Source: Chitinivibrionales bacterium
Lineage (GTDB): Bacteria > Fibrobacterota > Chitinivibrionia > Chitinivibrionales > WJKA01
Assembly: GCA_014728295.1 (NCBI GenBank)
Contig: WJLW01000025.1
Location: 1-64,000, forward strand
DNA: 64,000 bases
Reading direction: 5' to 3'
Position numbers and translations under genes: made by a program. Numbering within the stretch: the first letter of the stretch is position 1; every line of letters begins with the position of its first letter. Shown in pieces: positions 25,204-33,408 of this stretch. Below the pieces are notes generated by a model that worked only from the letters and a program-made list of their open reading frames with translations, was not told where the DNA came from and did not search any database.

Positions 25204-26571
25204 TTATTTCAGCAATACATTTTTTCTGGTGTCTGCATGCGGGTTGATATAGAGCTGGTGCGGTGTTGAAGCAGAAACCTCTTGCCGGGTGCTAAACTGT
25301 GGCACCTTGCGACCGAGCAGGTTGTAGACGCCGGATTGATTGGTACTGAATGTACGGAGCGCAGAGGTCGGTTGCATCGTGTGCCCGGCGAAGGTTAGGT
25401 CGCAAGCAAGATCGCTTCCTTTCGCCACGATGAAGTCGGAGACGCTTATAGTTATCGGGCCACCCATAAAGATACCTGCAGCAACGATGTCCAGGTTTGT
25501 AACAACATCCTGCGTATCAGCCGGGCTGCCGTTAACCTTGTAAATGTACCGGTTGTTTTCGAAAATGACTTCAAGCTCGTCGGTCTGGCCGGTAACCGGT
25601 GAGAAAGAGCGATACGCGATTGTCGAGGCTCCGGGAGGTACAACCGCAACGCCGCGCTGCTGCGTAATCACAAACGCAAGAAAAGAAAAGCGATAGCTGT
25701 TATTCGCCGTGACTTCAATCCCCACAAACGCAAGGCCGTAAAACTTATCCGTCCGTCCCCCTTGATGAGAGATGGTGGCTTTCATGGACGATTCCCCGAA
25801 ATCGCCGTTGACGAATCCGGCGGTGTTAAAGGAATCGGGATTTTCTATAGAAAACGAGCCGGACGAATTTGCAGCGACCATGCCTGGCGCACTATAATAC
25901 CATTGAACCAGATTGCCGTCGGCAAAATCATCGCTAAAGCAGGTTCGTCTGGTTTGCGCCGGGCTACCGGTGCTGATGATGGCATCTTTGCATGTTACCG
26001 AATCCTGCTTTGGTACCAGCAATCCGATGTTGCCTGTAGCATATTCGCTGTCGGTAAACGATTTTAAAAACTGGCCATTACAGAATAAGGAGATTGTGCT
26101 GCCGTGCTTGTGAACCTTAAGTGTGTTTGCCCCGCTCTTATTAATATTGGATGTTGGTAAAAACGCAAGTACCTGAGAAACAAGCTGAGTTGGGTTGGAA
26201 GCTGAGGGGGTGAATTTGAACAGGCTGTATTCCTGATTGCTGTTGATTTCAAAATAATAGCCACCCCATGAATCACTCAGGCAAAACGCGATTCCCGCAT
26301 TGCTGAATGTACTTGAAAGCGGTGTTATCGTTGCGGTATATATGAAATCCGTTAAACTCGAATCATGCTTGGCTACGCTTAGTGACTTACCACTATTGAT
26401 TACTTTGATCCCCTGGGTGCCTGCATCGCTGATTTGCAAGGAGCCCGGAAAACTCAAATCAATCCAGTTCCCCGCGTCATCCGTCAAGTCATTATTCAAC
26501 GCAGCCGTTCTGGTAAACAGCCCTGTGACAACCAGCATGTAACAAAACGAAGTGAAGAATCTCTTCTGCAT
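25204..26571 (-). CDS. Secreted protein with two lectin-like (LamG/DUF1080-type) domains
   Basis: The 455-residue protein has a signal peptide (about residues 1-24) and two similar beta-rich halves. The first has GIAFCLSDSWGGYYFEIN and the second GLAFVGIEVTANNSYRFSF. Each ends with a VNG- or CNG-type edge strand, as in concanavalin-like lectin/glucanase folds. The C-terminus (GVYNLLGRKV) resembles a worn type IX sorting tail. It probably binds polysaccharide outside the cell. The gene lies 92 bases downstream of the FecR-PEGA-TPR gene and may belong to the ECF sigma regulon. No catalytic residues are recognised. Confidence 0.65.
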   Translation of the reverse strand: MQKRFFTSFCYMLVVTGLFTRTAALNNDLTDDAGNWIDLSFPGSLQISDAGTQGIKVINSGKSLSVAKHDSSLTDFIYTATITPLSSTFSNAGIAFCLSDSWGGYYFEINSNQEYSLFKFTPSASNPTQLVSQVLAFLPTSNINKSGANTLKVHKHGSTISLFCNGQFLKSFTDSEYATGNIGLLVPKQDSVTCKDAIISTGSPAQTRRTCFSDDFADGNLVQWYYSAPGMVAANSSGSFSIENPDSFNTAGFVNGDFGESSMKATISHQGGRTDKFYGLAFVGIEVTANNSYRFSFLAFVITQQRGVAVVPPGASTIAYRSFSPVTGQTDELEVIFENNRYIYKVNGSPADTQDVVTNLDIVAAGIFMGGPITISVSDFIVAKGSDLACDLTFAGHTMQPTSALRTFSTNQSGVYNLLGRKVPQFSTRQEVSASTPHQLYINPHADTRKNVLLK

Positions 26572-26663
26572 ACGCGGTTCCTTTCTAAAATGGAGGGGTC
26601 AGATTTTCAACGCCAATCACCTTCCAACCGGCCGGACGGTTCTGCTGCGCTTGCCATTTACTC

Positions 26664-28619
26664 TTACCGGGGTGATGTAGGGTCTGGTATTCGATTTTGC
26701 GCCGACAAGTTCCATCTGCCTTGCGGAAACAACGCAAGATAGCGTTCGTATTCTTTTTGTGCTTTACGTGCACGACCAAGCTTGGAATAGCACTCGGCCC
26801 GCCAGAACAGAGCATCTTCGGCCTGGGAGCTTTGCGGGTAGTCTTTGAGCAGTCGGGTGTAAAAGGATATGGCCCCGGAATACTCATCGAGATCGTTACG
26901 CAGGATGGTAGCCAGCGCATAAAGCGGTCCGTCCAGTGTTTTGGCACGCGGAAAGCGTTTAATCATGCTGCGATAGGCTTTAGCCGCGGCTTCGTATTTT
27001 TCCATTTTGTGCTGCACTTCCGCCAGTTTCGCATAGGCTTCGTAAAGCCAGGTACCTTTGGGGTTGGTGATCAGATAGCGCACCAGATCGGCTTCGAGAC
27101 TGAGTTGGTCGTGCAGGTGAAGTTCTTTGATGGTGATAATTTTCCACAGTATATTGTCGCGCTTGACCGGATTGGTGCTGAGCTCGAACATCTTTTCGAG
27201 TGTGTTTAATGCAAGTGTAAAGGTGCCCAGCTTTTCGTGACAGATAACAATAAATTCAAAAATTTTCATGCGCCCGGCGTTGGTGATGTCTTTTCTGTTT
27301 TTTATTGTATTCAGCAGGTCGAGCGCTTCTTTATAATGAGCATTTTTCAAATGGGTTGCCGCTGCATTAAAGGCGGGAATAGACGTGACGGCAACATACT
27401 TGATATCCTGCGTTTCTTCGGGAGGCAGGAGTTGCTTTTTCGCAACAGGTTTCCTGATTCGCTTAGCCTTTTTTTCCAACGACACAACCGGCTGATTCAG
27501 CGTAACGGAAACCGGCAGGGTGCGCTTGAGTGACGGATCCAGATTGCATATAGCGCTTTTTCGAATGATAACGGATGTGTCCCAGGGCTGGTGGTTGAGG
27601 TAGTGAAGCGAAATGGCATAGTCGCCGGCCGGTTTTTCGACCATAAGCGGCGTTTTGCCGCAGGATTCGCCATTGATGAATACTTCTGCATTGTATGGCC
27701 TGGAGTTGATTTCAATCAGTCCGGTTGCTTTGTTGATATCCTCCGAAGCCTGCAGGGCAAAGGCAAGGCGTTGCGCATCTCGCACAAAGGCGCCTTTTTT
27801 GATGGTGTTGGTCGGCGAAAAGAATTCATTTCCCCGCAGGGCCAGAATCGCTCCGCTCTCTACTGCGCCGGTATTCGTTACGTCTTTGCGGTCTATGACT
27901 TCAATTTTTCCTTCGAGAACGCTGACTTCGGTGACCGGAGTACTACCCTGGATTTCATTATAGGCGTGTACCTTGAAAATAGTACCCCTGATTTTGCATT
28001 CGGCATTGTCGGTAAGTATGGTAAATGTTTGTCCCTTGCTGCGCTTATTGACTTGCGCAAGCATGGTTCCGGACTTGAGAAATGCGCTGAAATGCTTCTT
28101 GTTGGCGGTCAGAATATTAAATTCGGCGTTGTCGGAGAGCTCGAAGCCGGTACCCGGATCAAGCTGTGCGGTGAGCGTGGATTTAGGTCCCGTTTCGATT
28201 CGCTGGCCTTTGCGAATTTTGGTTGCCAAAGATGAATTTGGATCAATGCGGCTTTCATCCAGTATGCTCTGGTTGCCGGCGGTGATACGGGCAATGCCCT
28301 GAATGCGTGTGACTTTTGCATAGGGCAGAGATGAGGGCGTCAGGCTGATTATCCCGATAGTAAAGAGGCACAGGCAGACAACTGCCGTAGCAACAATTGC
28401 CGGTGATGGCCATTGCAATGCTGCGGCATATTCGCGTAACGTCTGTACGTAGCCGGGGACTGCCTCAAGCAGAGACTTTCTGGGCGGTACAGCTTTAAAA
28501 ATCGATACCGAAAGCCGCTGCCACTCCTCATCGCTTTTGGCCGGCGGCTCTATGCTTTGCAACATGGCCCGAAGCTGTTGAGTAGTTTTTTCCTGTTCCT
28601 GTTCAAATAGCTCTTTCAT
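26664..28619 (-). CDS. FecR-PEGA-TPR membrane protein (probable anti-sigma regulator)
   Basis: This 651-residue protein has a short cytoplasmic N-terminus with the DEEWQRL segment, one membrane helix at about residues 72-93, and a periplasmic FecR domain (about 120-230, with GTIFKVHAY). A PEGA domain follows (about 303-370, ending AGDYAISLHYLNHQPW), then TPR repeats to the end. FecR proteins relay envelope signals to ECF sigma factors. The cognate sigma gene ends two bases upstream of its start, a typical sigma/anti-sigma pair. Fusion to PEGA and TPR modules suggests sensing of cell-wall or envelope assemblies. Confidence 0.82.
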   Translation of the reverse strand: MKELFEQEQEKTTQQLRAMLQSIEPPAKSDEEWQRLSVSIFKAVPPRKSLLEAVPGYVQTLREYAAALQWPSPAIVATAVVCLCLFTIGIISLTPSSLPYAKVTRIQGIARITAGNQSILDESRIDPNSSLATKIRKGQRIETGPKSTLTAQLDPGTGFELSDNAEFNILTANKKHFSAFLKSGTMLAQVNKRSKGQTFTILTDNAECKIRGTIFKVHAYNEIQGSTPVTEVSVLEGKIEVIDRKDVTNTGAVESGAILALRGNEFFSPTNTIKKGAFVRDAQRLAFALQASEDINKATGLIEINSRPYNAEVFINGESCGKTPLMVEKPAGDYAISLHYLNHQPWDTSVIIRKSAICNLDPSLKRTLPVSVTLNQPVVSLEKKAKRIRKPVAKKQLLPPEETQDIKYVAVTSIPAFNAAATHLKNAHYKEALDLLNTIKNRKDITNAGRMKIFEFIVICHEKLGTFTLALNTLEKMFELSTNPVKRDNILWKIITIKELHLHDQLSLEADLVRYLITNPKGTWLYEAYAKLAEVQHKMEKYEAAAKAYRSMIKRFPRAKTLDGPLYALATILRNDLDEYSGAISFYTRLLKDYPQSSQAEDALFWRAECYSKLGRARKAQKEYERYLALFPQGRWNLSAQNRIPDPTSPR

Positions 28620-28621
28620 GA

Positions 28622-29188
28622 CTATTTCAGTATCTTTCTTAATTTTTGTTTAAGCTCATTTCTGCCGTGGAAAAGTCGGGATTTCACCGTACCTGCCGGT
28701 ATTTTTAAGATTATGGCTATTTCTTCGATTGTTTTTCCATCCATTTCGTAGAGCGTAACAACCATACGCTTTTGCGGTGAAAGCTGACCAAGCGCTTGAA
28801 AAATCTGATGATTCAGCTCCTGATTTTCGAGCATCTCGTGAGGATTGTCGCCACTGTCGACAGCATTGTGCTCAGCCATTTCGGAATCGTGCAATATCTG
28901 GATTTGTCGTTTGCGATACTTTTTGCGTAACTGATCGATACAGATTTTTGCGCTTATCCGGTATATCCAGGTGTCAAAGGACGACAAGCCCTTGAAGCTT
29001 GGTAGGCTCTTGAAAATATTGACGAATATCTGCTGGACGATATCGTCGATTTCAAAGAACGGACCCAACGATTTGTATGCCAGGCTGTACACTTTGTCTT
29101 TATACTTACTGAATAGTGTTTGTTGAGCTCTGGCATCACCTTTAATACATTTTTGTACAAGATCGTCCAGTGCTATCCTCCACAGCAA
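28622..29188 (-). CDS. ECF-type RNA polymerase sigma factor
   Basis: The 188-residue protein has region 2 (EIDDIVQQIFVNIFKSL and WIYRISAKICIDQLRKK) and region 4 (LSPQKRMVVTLYEMDGKTIEEIA, then IPAGTVKSRLFHGR). It directs polymerase to a special promoter set. The stop lies two bases before the FecR-type gene. The start is odd: the only accepted start codon upstream is a TTG at 29188 without ribosome site, while a strong GGAGG sits six bases before an in-frame CTG at 29170. CTG initiation would give 182 residues. Confidence 0.9.
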   Translation of the reverse strand: MLWRIALDDLVQKCIKGDARAQQTLFSKYKDKVYSLAYKSLGPFFEIDDIVQQIFVNIFKSLPSFKGLSSFDTWIYRISAKICIDQLRKKYRKRQIQILHDSEMAEHNAVDSGDNPHEMLENQELNHQIFQALGQLSPQKRMVVTLYEMDGKTIEEIAIILKIPAGTVKSRLFHGRNELKQKLRKILK

Positions 29189-29234
29189 TAATTACACAGT
29201 TAAATTGTCGCAAAACAGCCACCGTGGTTTCAAT

Positions 29235-30128
29235 TTATTTACGCTTGAAAATCTTTTGCTCAATTGAGCGATTCATGTAAAAGCAAAATGCTGTGCCGGT
29301 CCAGCCAATTACCGCCAGATGTTGAAAGGAAAGGCGTATTGCTTCGGCCGTATCGGCTTTGTCACTGTCGGCCAGACTGTTGTTTTTGTACTCGTTTTCT
29401 ATGACGTTGCTCACAATTGCCATGCTGGTAAAGGCAAACGCACCAATCATCCAGTATACCGTCGGATAGCCTTTGAAGCTCATTTGCACGTCAAGATCTA
29501 TCGTGCGTCCGGGGACAATTTCCACGGCCCGCTCAAACGGTTTAAGAAACTCGCCGGTAATCTGCACCTTGTAGGTACCCGATTCGAGCGAAAATTCCTT
29601 GGGAGTCAACCCGGTGTTTACTCCATTGAGGAATATTTCACAATCGGTTGGAAACGAGGTTACATTCAATTTGCCTAAAATGGTCCTGGATAAATAATTA
29701 TCCGTTTTCAGTACGACAATTTCAACAAGATCATCGACTGTCTTTCCGGCCAGGGGGACTTTTTTGATGCTTTCGGTTTCGTTGGGATTATCGACGATGG
29801 TAAACTTCAAAACATATTCATTGGATTGGCGGTCGAGCGAAAAGGCTCCGTGCAGCTCGTACTTGTTTAAATACGGCCTGAATCCCTTCTGTGTCAGAAA
29901 TTCCTGGTAGGTGGTATTCCAGGCTTCGGCCCGAATGTTGAGTATGAGAACTTTATATTCGAAACGCTTTTTCAGCAGCAGGTGAAAGTTGTTGAAGCGC
30001 ACGTCGTCTGTAGCATTAGTAAACTGGAAGATGACCAGATTGTCCAGAAAGTTGCCGTTAGCGACCGGCGCGGCACGGCAGATCGTTGTTCCAAGCAACA
30101 GTACTATGGCAATCAAGCGGTGGAGCAT
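29235..30128 (-). CDS. PEGA-domain envelope protein
   Basis: A 297-residue protein with a signal peptide (cleavage near residue 19), a mixed alpha/beta region of about 130 residues, and a PEGA domain at about 152-215 (LNVTSFPTDCEIFLNGVNTG, then SGTYKVQITG). Two hydrophobic segments (about 225-243 and 272-286) follow, and a short basic tail ends the protein. PEGA domains are envelope modules, often linked to peptidoglycan or S-layer. It precedes the ECF sigma gene by 46 bases in the same direction, so it is probably a structural or sensory partner of that system. Confidence 0.75.
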   Translation of the reverse strand: MLHRLIAIVLLLGTTICRAAPVANGNFLDNLVIFQFTNATDDVRFNNFHLLLKKRFEYKVLILNIRAEAWNTTYQEFLTQKGFRPYLNKYELHGAFSLDRQSNEYVLKFTIVDNPNETESIKKVPLAGKTVDDLVEIVVLKTDNYLSRTILGKLNVTSFPTDCEIFLNGVNTGLTPKEFSLESGTYKVQITGEFLKPFERAVEIVPGRTIDLDVQMSFKGYPTVYWMIGAFAFTSMAIVSNVIENEYKNNSLADSDKADTAEAIRLSFQHLAVIGWTGTAFCFYMNRSIEQKIFKRK

Positions 30129-30145
30129 ACCAGAGCAGCTTTGTG

Positions 30146-30511
30146 TCAGGATTCTTTGAGGTATCGTTCAATGAATTCCCGAATCATATGCTTGTCGGAG
30201 GCACAGATGTCTTTGAACTGGATTCCGTAGAATTTCGAGGTGGCCAGTTCCTGACGGTGAATCACAACTGCGTCGGTGCGAATGACGGCATCGTCGTCGG
30301 GAATAGTAAAGGTCACCAGGATTCTCTGCGCCTTATCATACATTCGCTGTCCCCGAAACATCATACCGTCTTCGCTGACGTTGATAACAAAGCTCAGTTC
30401 AGGCGCTTCGGGCTCTCCACTTTCGGAATAGACTTCGACCGTTACAAAGTTTACCGACACGCGGGGAAAGCGGCGCTTTTCTGCCTGGTTAACCATTGCT
30501 TGAAAATACAT
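30146..30511 (-). CDS. PilZ-domain c-di-GMP effector
   Basis: The 121-residue protein is a single PilZ domain with both c-di-GMP-binding motifs: R13-R14-F-P-R17 and N44-V-S-E-D-G49. It should respond to c-di-GMP. It heads a minus-strand operon: the PEGA gene starts 17 bases downstream, then the ECF sigma factor and its regulator. That links second-messenger sensing with envelope stress control. An alternative start at 30496 (MVNQAEKRR) would remove five residues. The divergent ispE gene shares the upstream region. Confidence 0.85.
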   Translation of the reverse strand: MYFQAMVNQAEKRRFPRVSVNFVTVEVYSESGEPEAPELSFVINVSEDGMMFRGQRMYDKAQRILVTFTIPDDDAVIRTDAVVIHRQELATSKFYGIQFKDICASDKHMIREFIERYLKES

Positions 30512-30649
30512 CCCGTCAGAGGATTATTGAATGCGACGACTGCTCTGAAGCTTTACATTATACGATATTATGATTGAGAATGCTACTGTCGTATTTTACC
30601 GATGCCGGAATGTCCGGCAAAGCAGTAACCCGGTCCAAGAAAAAGCAGT

Positions 30650-31507
30650 ATGCTAACCCAGCAATCGTTTTCCCGTCTGACATTGTCCCTTGATATTGTG
30701 AAACGAATTTCCGGGGGACTATTGGACGGCTATCACGAGCTTGCAATCGTAAAGCATGAGATCGATCTGTGCGATACGTTGACTATCGAGAATGCCCCTG
30801 CAATTGAGGTCGAGTGCAACATCGCCGCCGTGCCGCGTGATCGGAGAAATCTCTGCTGGCAGGCGATCGAGCTTGTACGCAGCGAATGCGCAATCAAGCA
30901 ATGCGCCCGGGTTACTCTCCAAAAAAAAATACCCGTCATGGGCGGACTCGCCGGCGGAAGCTCGAATGCAGCCGCTACCCTGGAATTATGCAACAGGCTT
31001 TGGCGGCTCGGATTAACGCGAGATAAGCTGTGCGAACTGGGGCGCAAGCTGGGCATGGACGTACCGTATTATTTCTTCGGCAATACAGTGCTGGATACGG
31101 AAGCAGGGGGCACGATCCGACCGGTCGAAACAAACATCGCTTTGGACTTCATCCTGGTTTTGCCTTCGTTCGGTGTGGAGACCCGTGAAGCCTATGCGCG
31201 GCTTGACTACAGCAAGCTCAATTCGCATGCCGCCCGAACCGGATCAATGCTGGATGCCTTTGTGCGCAATGATGCCCGGGGAGTAATTAAGGAAATCCAC
31301 AATGATTTCGAGGCTTCCGTATTTGCTGAGCATCCCCGGCTGCGGACAATAAAGCAGACGTTGCTGGAGCTTGGCTGTCTGAATGCGGGAATGAGCGGAT
31401 CCGGTTCGACCATATTCGGCATAGCGAAAAGTCGTAGACATGCACAGGAGATTCAACGCAGGCTGGAATTTATTTCACTGGTTGCTGCAAGTAAGCTGGC
31501 CTCATGA
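30650..31507 (+). CDS. ispE: 4-diphosphocytidyl-2-C-methyl-D-erythritol kinase
   Basis: The 285-residue protein is a GHMP kinase of the IspE type. It has DGYHEL near residue 27, the ATP loop PVMGGLAGGSSNAAATL, the MDVPYY segment with the catalytic Asp, and the late GMSGSGSTIFG motif. IspE phosphorylates CDP-methylerythritol in the non-mevalonate isoprenoid pathway. The N-terminal segment, normally PAKxNL with a catalytic Lys, reads SFSRLTL here, so Lys is replaced by Arg. The enzyme may be altered, though the other motifs are intact. No strong ribosome site is seen. Confidence 0.82.
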   Translation: MLTQQSFSRLTLSLDIVKRISGGLLDGYHELAIVKHEIDLCDTLTIENAPAIEVECNIAAVPRDRRNLCWQAIELVRSECAIKQCARVTLQKKIPVMGGLAGGSSNAAATLELCNRLWRLGLTRDKLCELGRKLGMDVPYYFFGNTVLDTEAGGTIRPVETNIALDFILVLPSFGVETREAYARLDYSKLNSHAARTGSMLDAFVRNDARGVIKEIHNDFEASVFAEHPRLRTIKQTLLELGCLNAGMSGSGSTIFGIAKSRRHAQEIQRRLEFISLVAASKLAS

Positions 31508-31635
31508 CTGTGCAATTTCTATTTTATATTTAAAGCATGGATGAGTGGATGATTCGTTAGTGCATCATGACGGTCTTGGACAAAGCAATTTAATCGCATT
31601 AATAACCTACATGCACAGGACTTTGGGAGGTTATC

Positions 31636-32319
31636 ATGAAAAACGACGAAACACGTTCCACATCTTTTGACTGGAATACGAAGCAAGACCTGTATAACCA
31701 CTTTAAGATGTACTGCGAGCTGGAACCTGAGGTAATTGACGCTGAAATAGATGCGGTTATGGAGAGCTTCAAACCGCGCAAGGGAGAATCGATCAAGCCT
31801 CAGGAATTGTGGCAAAAAGTAGGCAATAATCTTGCAGAAAAATACAACGCCCCTCGTCCCCACAAAGATGAAGAGGCCGAATTCATCGTCAACAGCACCG
31901 AAGACGGCGATACGAAGGTGATTGGCATCGAAGACGGCATCGCTACTTTCGAGGTAGACTGCCCGAAGGAGCAGGACGATGCTAAAGCAGGGAAAGCTGC
32001 CAAGGCAACTCGGAATCCCGCAACTTCCGATGAGGAAGATGCCTTTGATGTTTCTATTGACCCAGACGGCGAATCAAAGCCGCCGGCGGAAGCTGCCGGG
32101 CGCTCATCAGGTGGAGATGAAGTGAGCTTTGAGGTGGAAGACCGAAAGGACTCATCGTCCGAAGAGCCTGCTGGCTCTGAATCACCAAGCTTAGACGAGG
32201 CTGTTTTCGAAGCTTCCCCGGTTGCCGAAAGAGAAGAGAGGAAATCAGACGCACCTGCTCAGCAATCCCCCGAAAATGATGACGAAGGGGATGACGCTAC
32301 CTTTGAAGTGAACGTCTGA
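31636..32319 (+). CDS. Acidic protein with repeated F-E/D-V motifs
   Basis: The 227-residue protein has an N-terminal helical domain of about 75 residues (FDWNTKQDLYNHFKMYCEL and an IKPQELWQKVGNNLAEKY segment) and a disordered, acidic rest. In this tail a short hydrophobic motif recurs: EFIV, TFEV, AFDV, SFEV, VFEA and TFEV, with Phe at 83, 105, 137, 165, 191 and 223, the last right at the C-terminus. Spacing is 22-32 residues. Such arrays often dock partner proteins. GGGAGG precedes the ATG. No family is recognised and no signal peptide is present. Confidence 0.7.
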   Translation: MKNDETRSTSFDWNTKQDLYNHFKMYCELEPEVIDAEIDAVMESFKPRKGESIKPQELWQKVGNNLAEKYNAPRPHKDEEAEFIVNSTEDGDTKVIGIEDGIATFEVDCPKEQDDAKAGKAAKATRNPATSDEEDAFDVSIDPDGESKPPAEAAGRSSGGDEVSFEVEDRKDSSSEEPAGSESPSLDEAVFEASPVAEREERKSDAPAQQSPENDDEGDDATFEVNV

Positions 32320-32583
32320 CCAGATTAACGATTCTTGCCTCCCTGTGCGTTCTCCAGCCTGTTTCCCTGCATCCTTCGCTGAATGAGGGGCAAATGCTTG
32401 ATCTATGAGCGGATTGACGATTTTGCGTTTCCATTCAGAAAACGAATTGCGATAATTTAGATTGATAACCTATTCATTTAAGGGTATATTTAGACTAAAT
32501 TAAAATCGAGCTGCGGCGGTGCTGCACTAGTGGGTGCTGTTTGGATCGTAGTGCGGCGCAACGTGCACCAATGGATTTGCCTG

Positions 32584-33408
32584 ATGATTGATGTCTTTGA
32601 ATTTCTCGATTATCGCAAGCTTTTGAAAAACCTCTACGAGGAGCGCAAGGCGCAATTTCCGCATTTTTCCTACCGCTATATTGCTCAAAAGGTGGGTTTC
32701 AGCTCTGCAGGATTCCTTACCAACATAATCTCCGGGAAGCGCAATATATCAGCCGAATATATTTTTAGATTCGCTGAGCTATTCAAATTCAACAAAGCTG
32801 AAACTGAGTATTTCGAGCTGCTTGTCCATTTCAATCAGGCTAATTCGCATGAACAAAAGCGCTACTATTTTGAGAAGATACTGGCGAACAAAAAATCAAA
32901 AATTGCGATAACCGATGCTCGGCATTATGAATTCTACAGCAAATGGTACTATACAGCCATAAGAGAAATTGTGGATGCATATCCGATCAGCGATAATTTC
33001 GACAAACTGGCAAAGCTTGTTTTTCCGCCGATCAAGCCGGCTGAGGCCAAAAAGGCCGTTGAACTCATGGAGTTAACGGGGTTTATCAAAAAAGATAAGA
33101 ATGGTATCTACGAGCAAACGGAAACATTCATCACGACCGGATATGAGGCTAAATCCGTTGCAATCACCAATTTTCTCATGCAAATGGCGGATCTGGCTAA
33201 AGCGGCGATCGACCGCATCCCGCGTAACAAAAGGACAATATCAAGTTTGACCTACACTATCTCCGAGGAGGGCTATCAGCAAATTCACGAAAGGCTTAAG
33301 TCGTTTCATCGCGAAATACTTGAGATTGTGCGTGCCGATAAAAAAGAAAACAAGCAGGACCGGGTTTATCATATAAATTTCCATGTCTTTCCTATTTCAA
33401 AATTTTAG
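32584..33408 (+). CDS. TIGR02147 family protein
   Basis: The 274-residue protein fits the TIGR02147 family, first noted as an expanded family in Fibrobacter succinogenes. It starts with FEFLDYRKLLKNLYEERK, has the HTH-like FSYRYIAQKVGFSSAGF and IISGKRNIS segments, and ends with the family's VYHINFHVFPIS. The N-terminal half resembles a lambda-repressor-type helix-turn-helix, so it may regulate transcription. The start at 32584 is where family similarity begins. Its end overlaps the following Kelch lipoprotein gene by 26 bases, implying coupled expression and perhaps control of that gene. Confidence 0.85.
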   Translation: MIDVFEFLDYRKLLKNLYEERKAQFPHFSYRYIAQKVGFSSAGFLTNIISGKRNISAEYIFRFAELFKFNKAETEYFELLVHFNQANSHEQKRYYFEKILANKKSKIAITDARHYEFYSKWYYTAIREIVDAYPISDNFDKLAKLVFPPIKPAEAKKAVELMELTGFIKKDKNGIYEQTETFITTGYEAKSVAITNFLMQMADLAKAAIDRIPRNKRTISSLTYTISEEGYQQIHERLKSFHREILEIVRADKKENKQDRVYHINFHVFPISKF

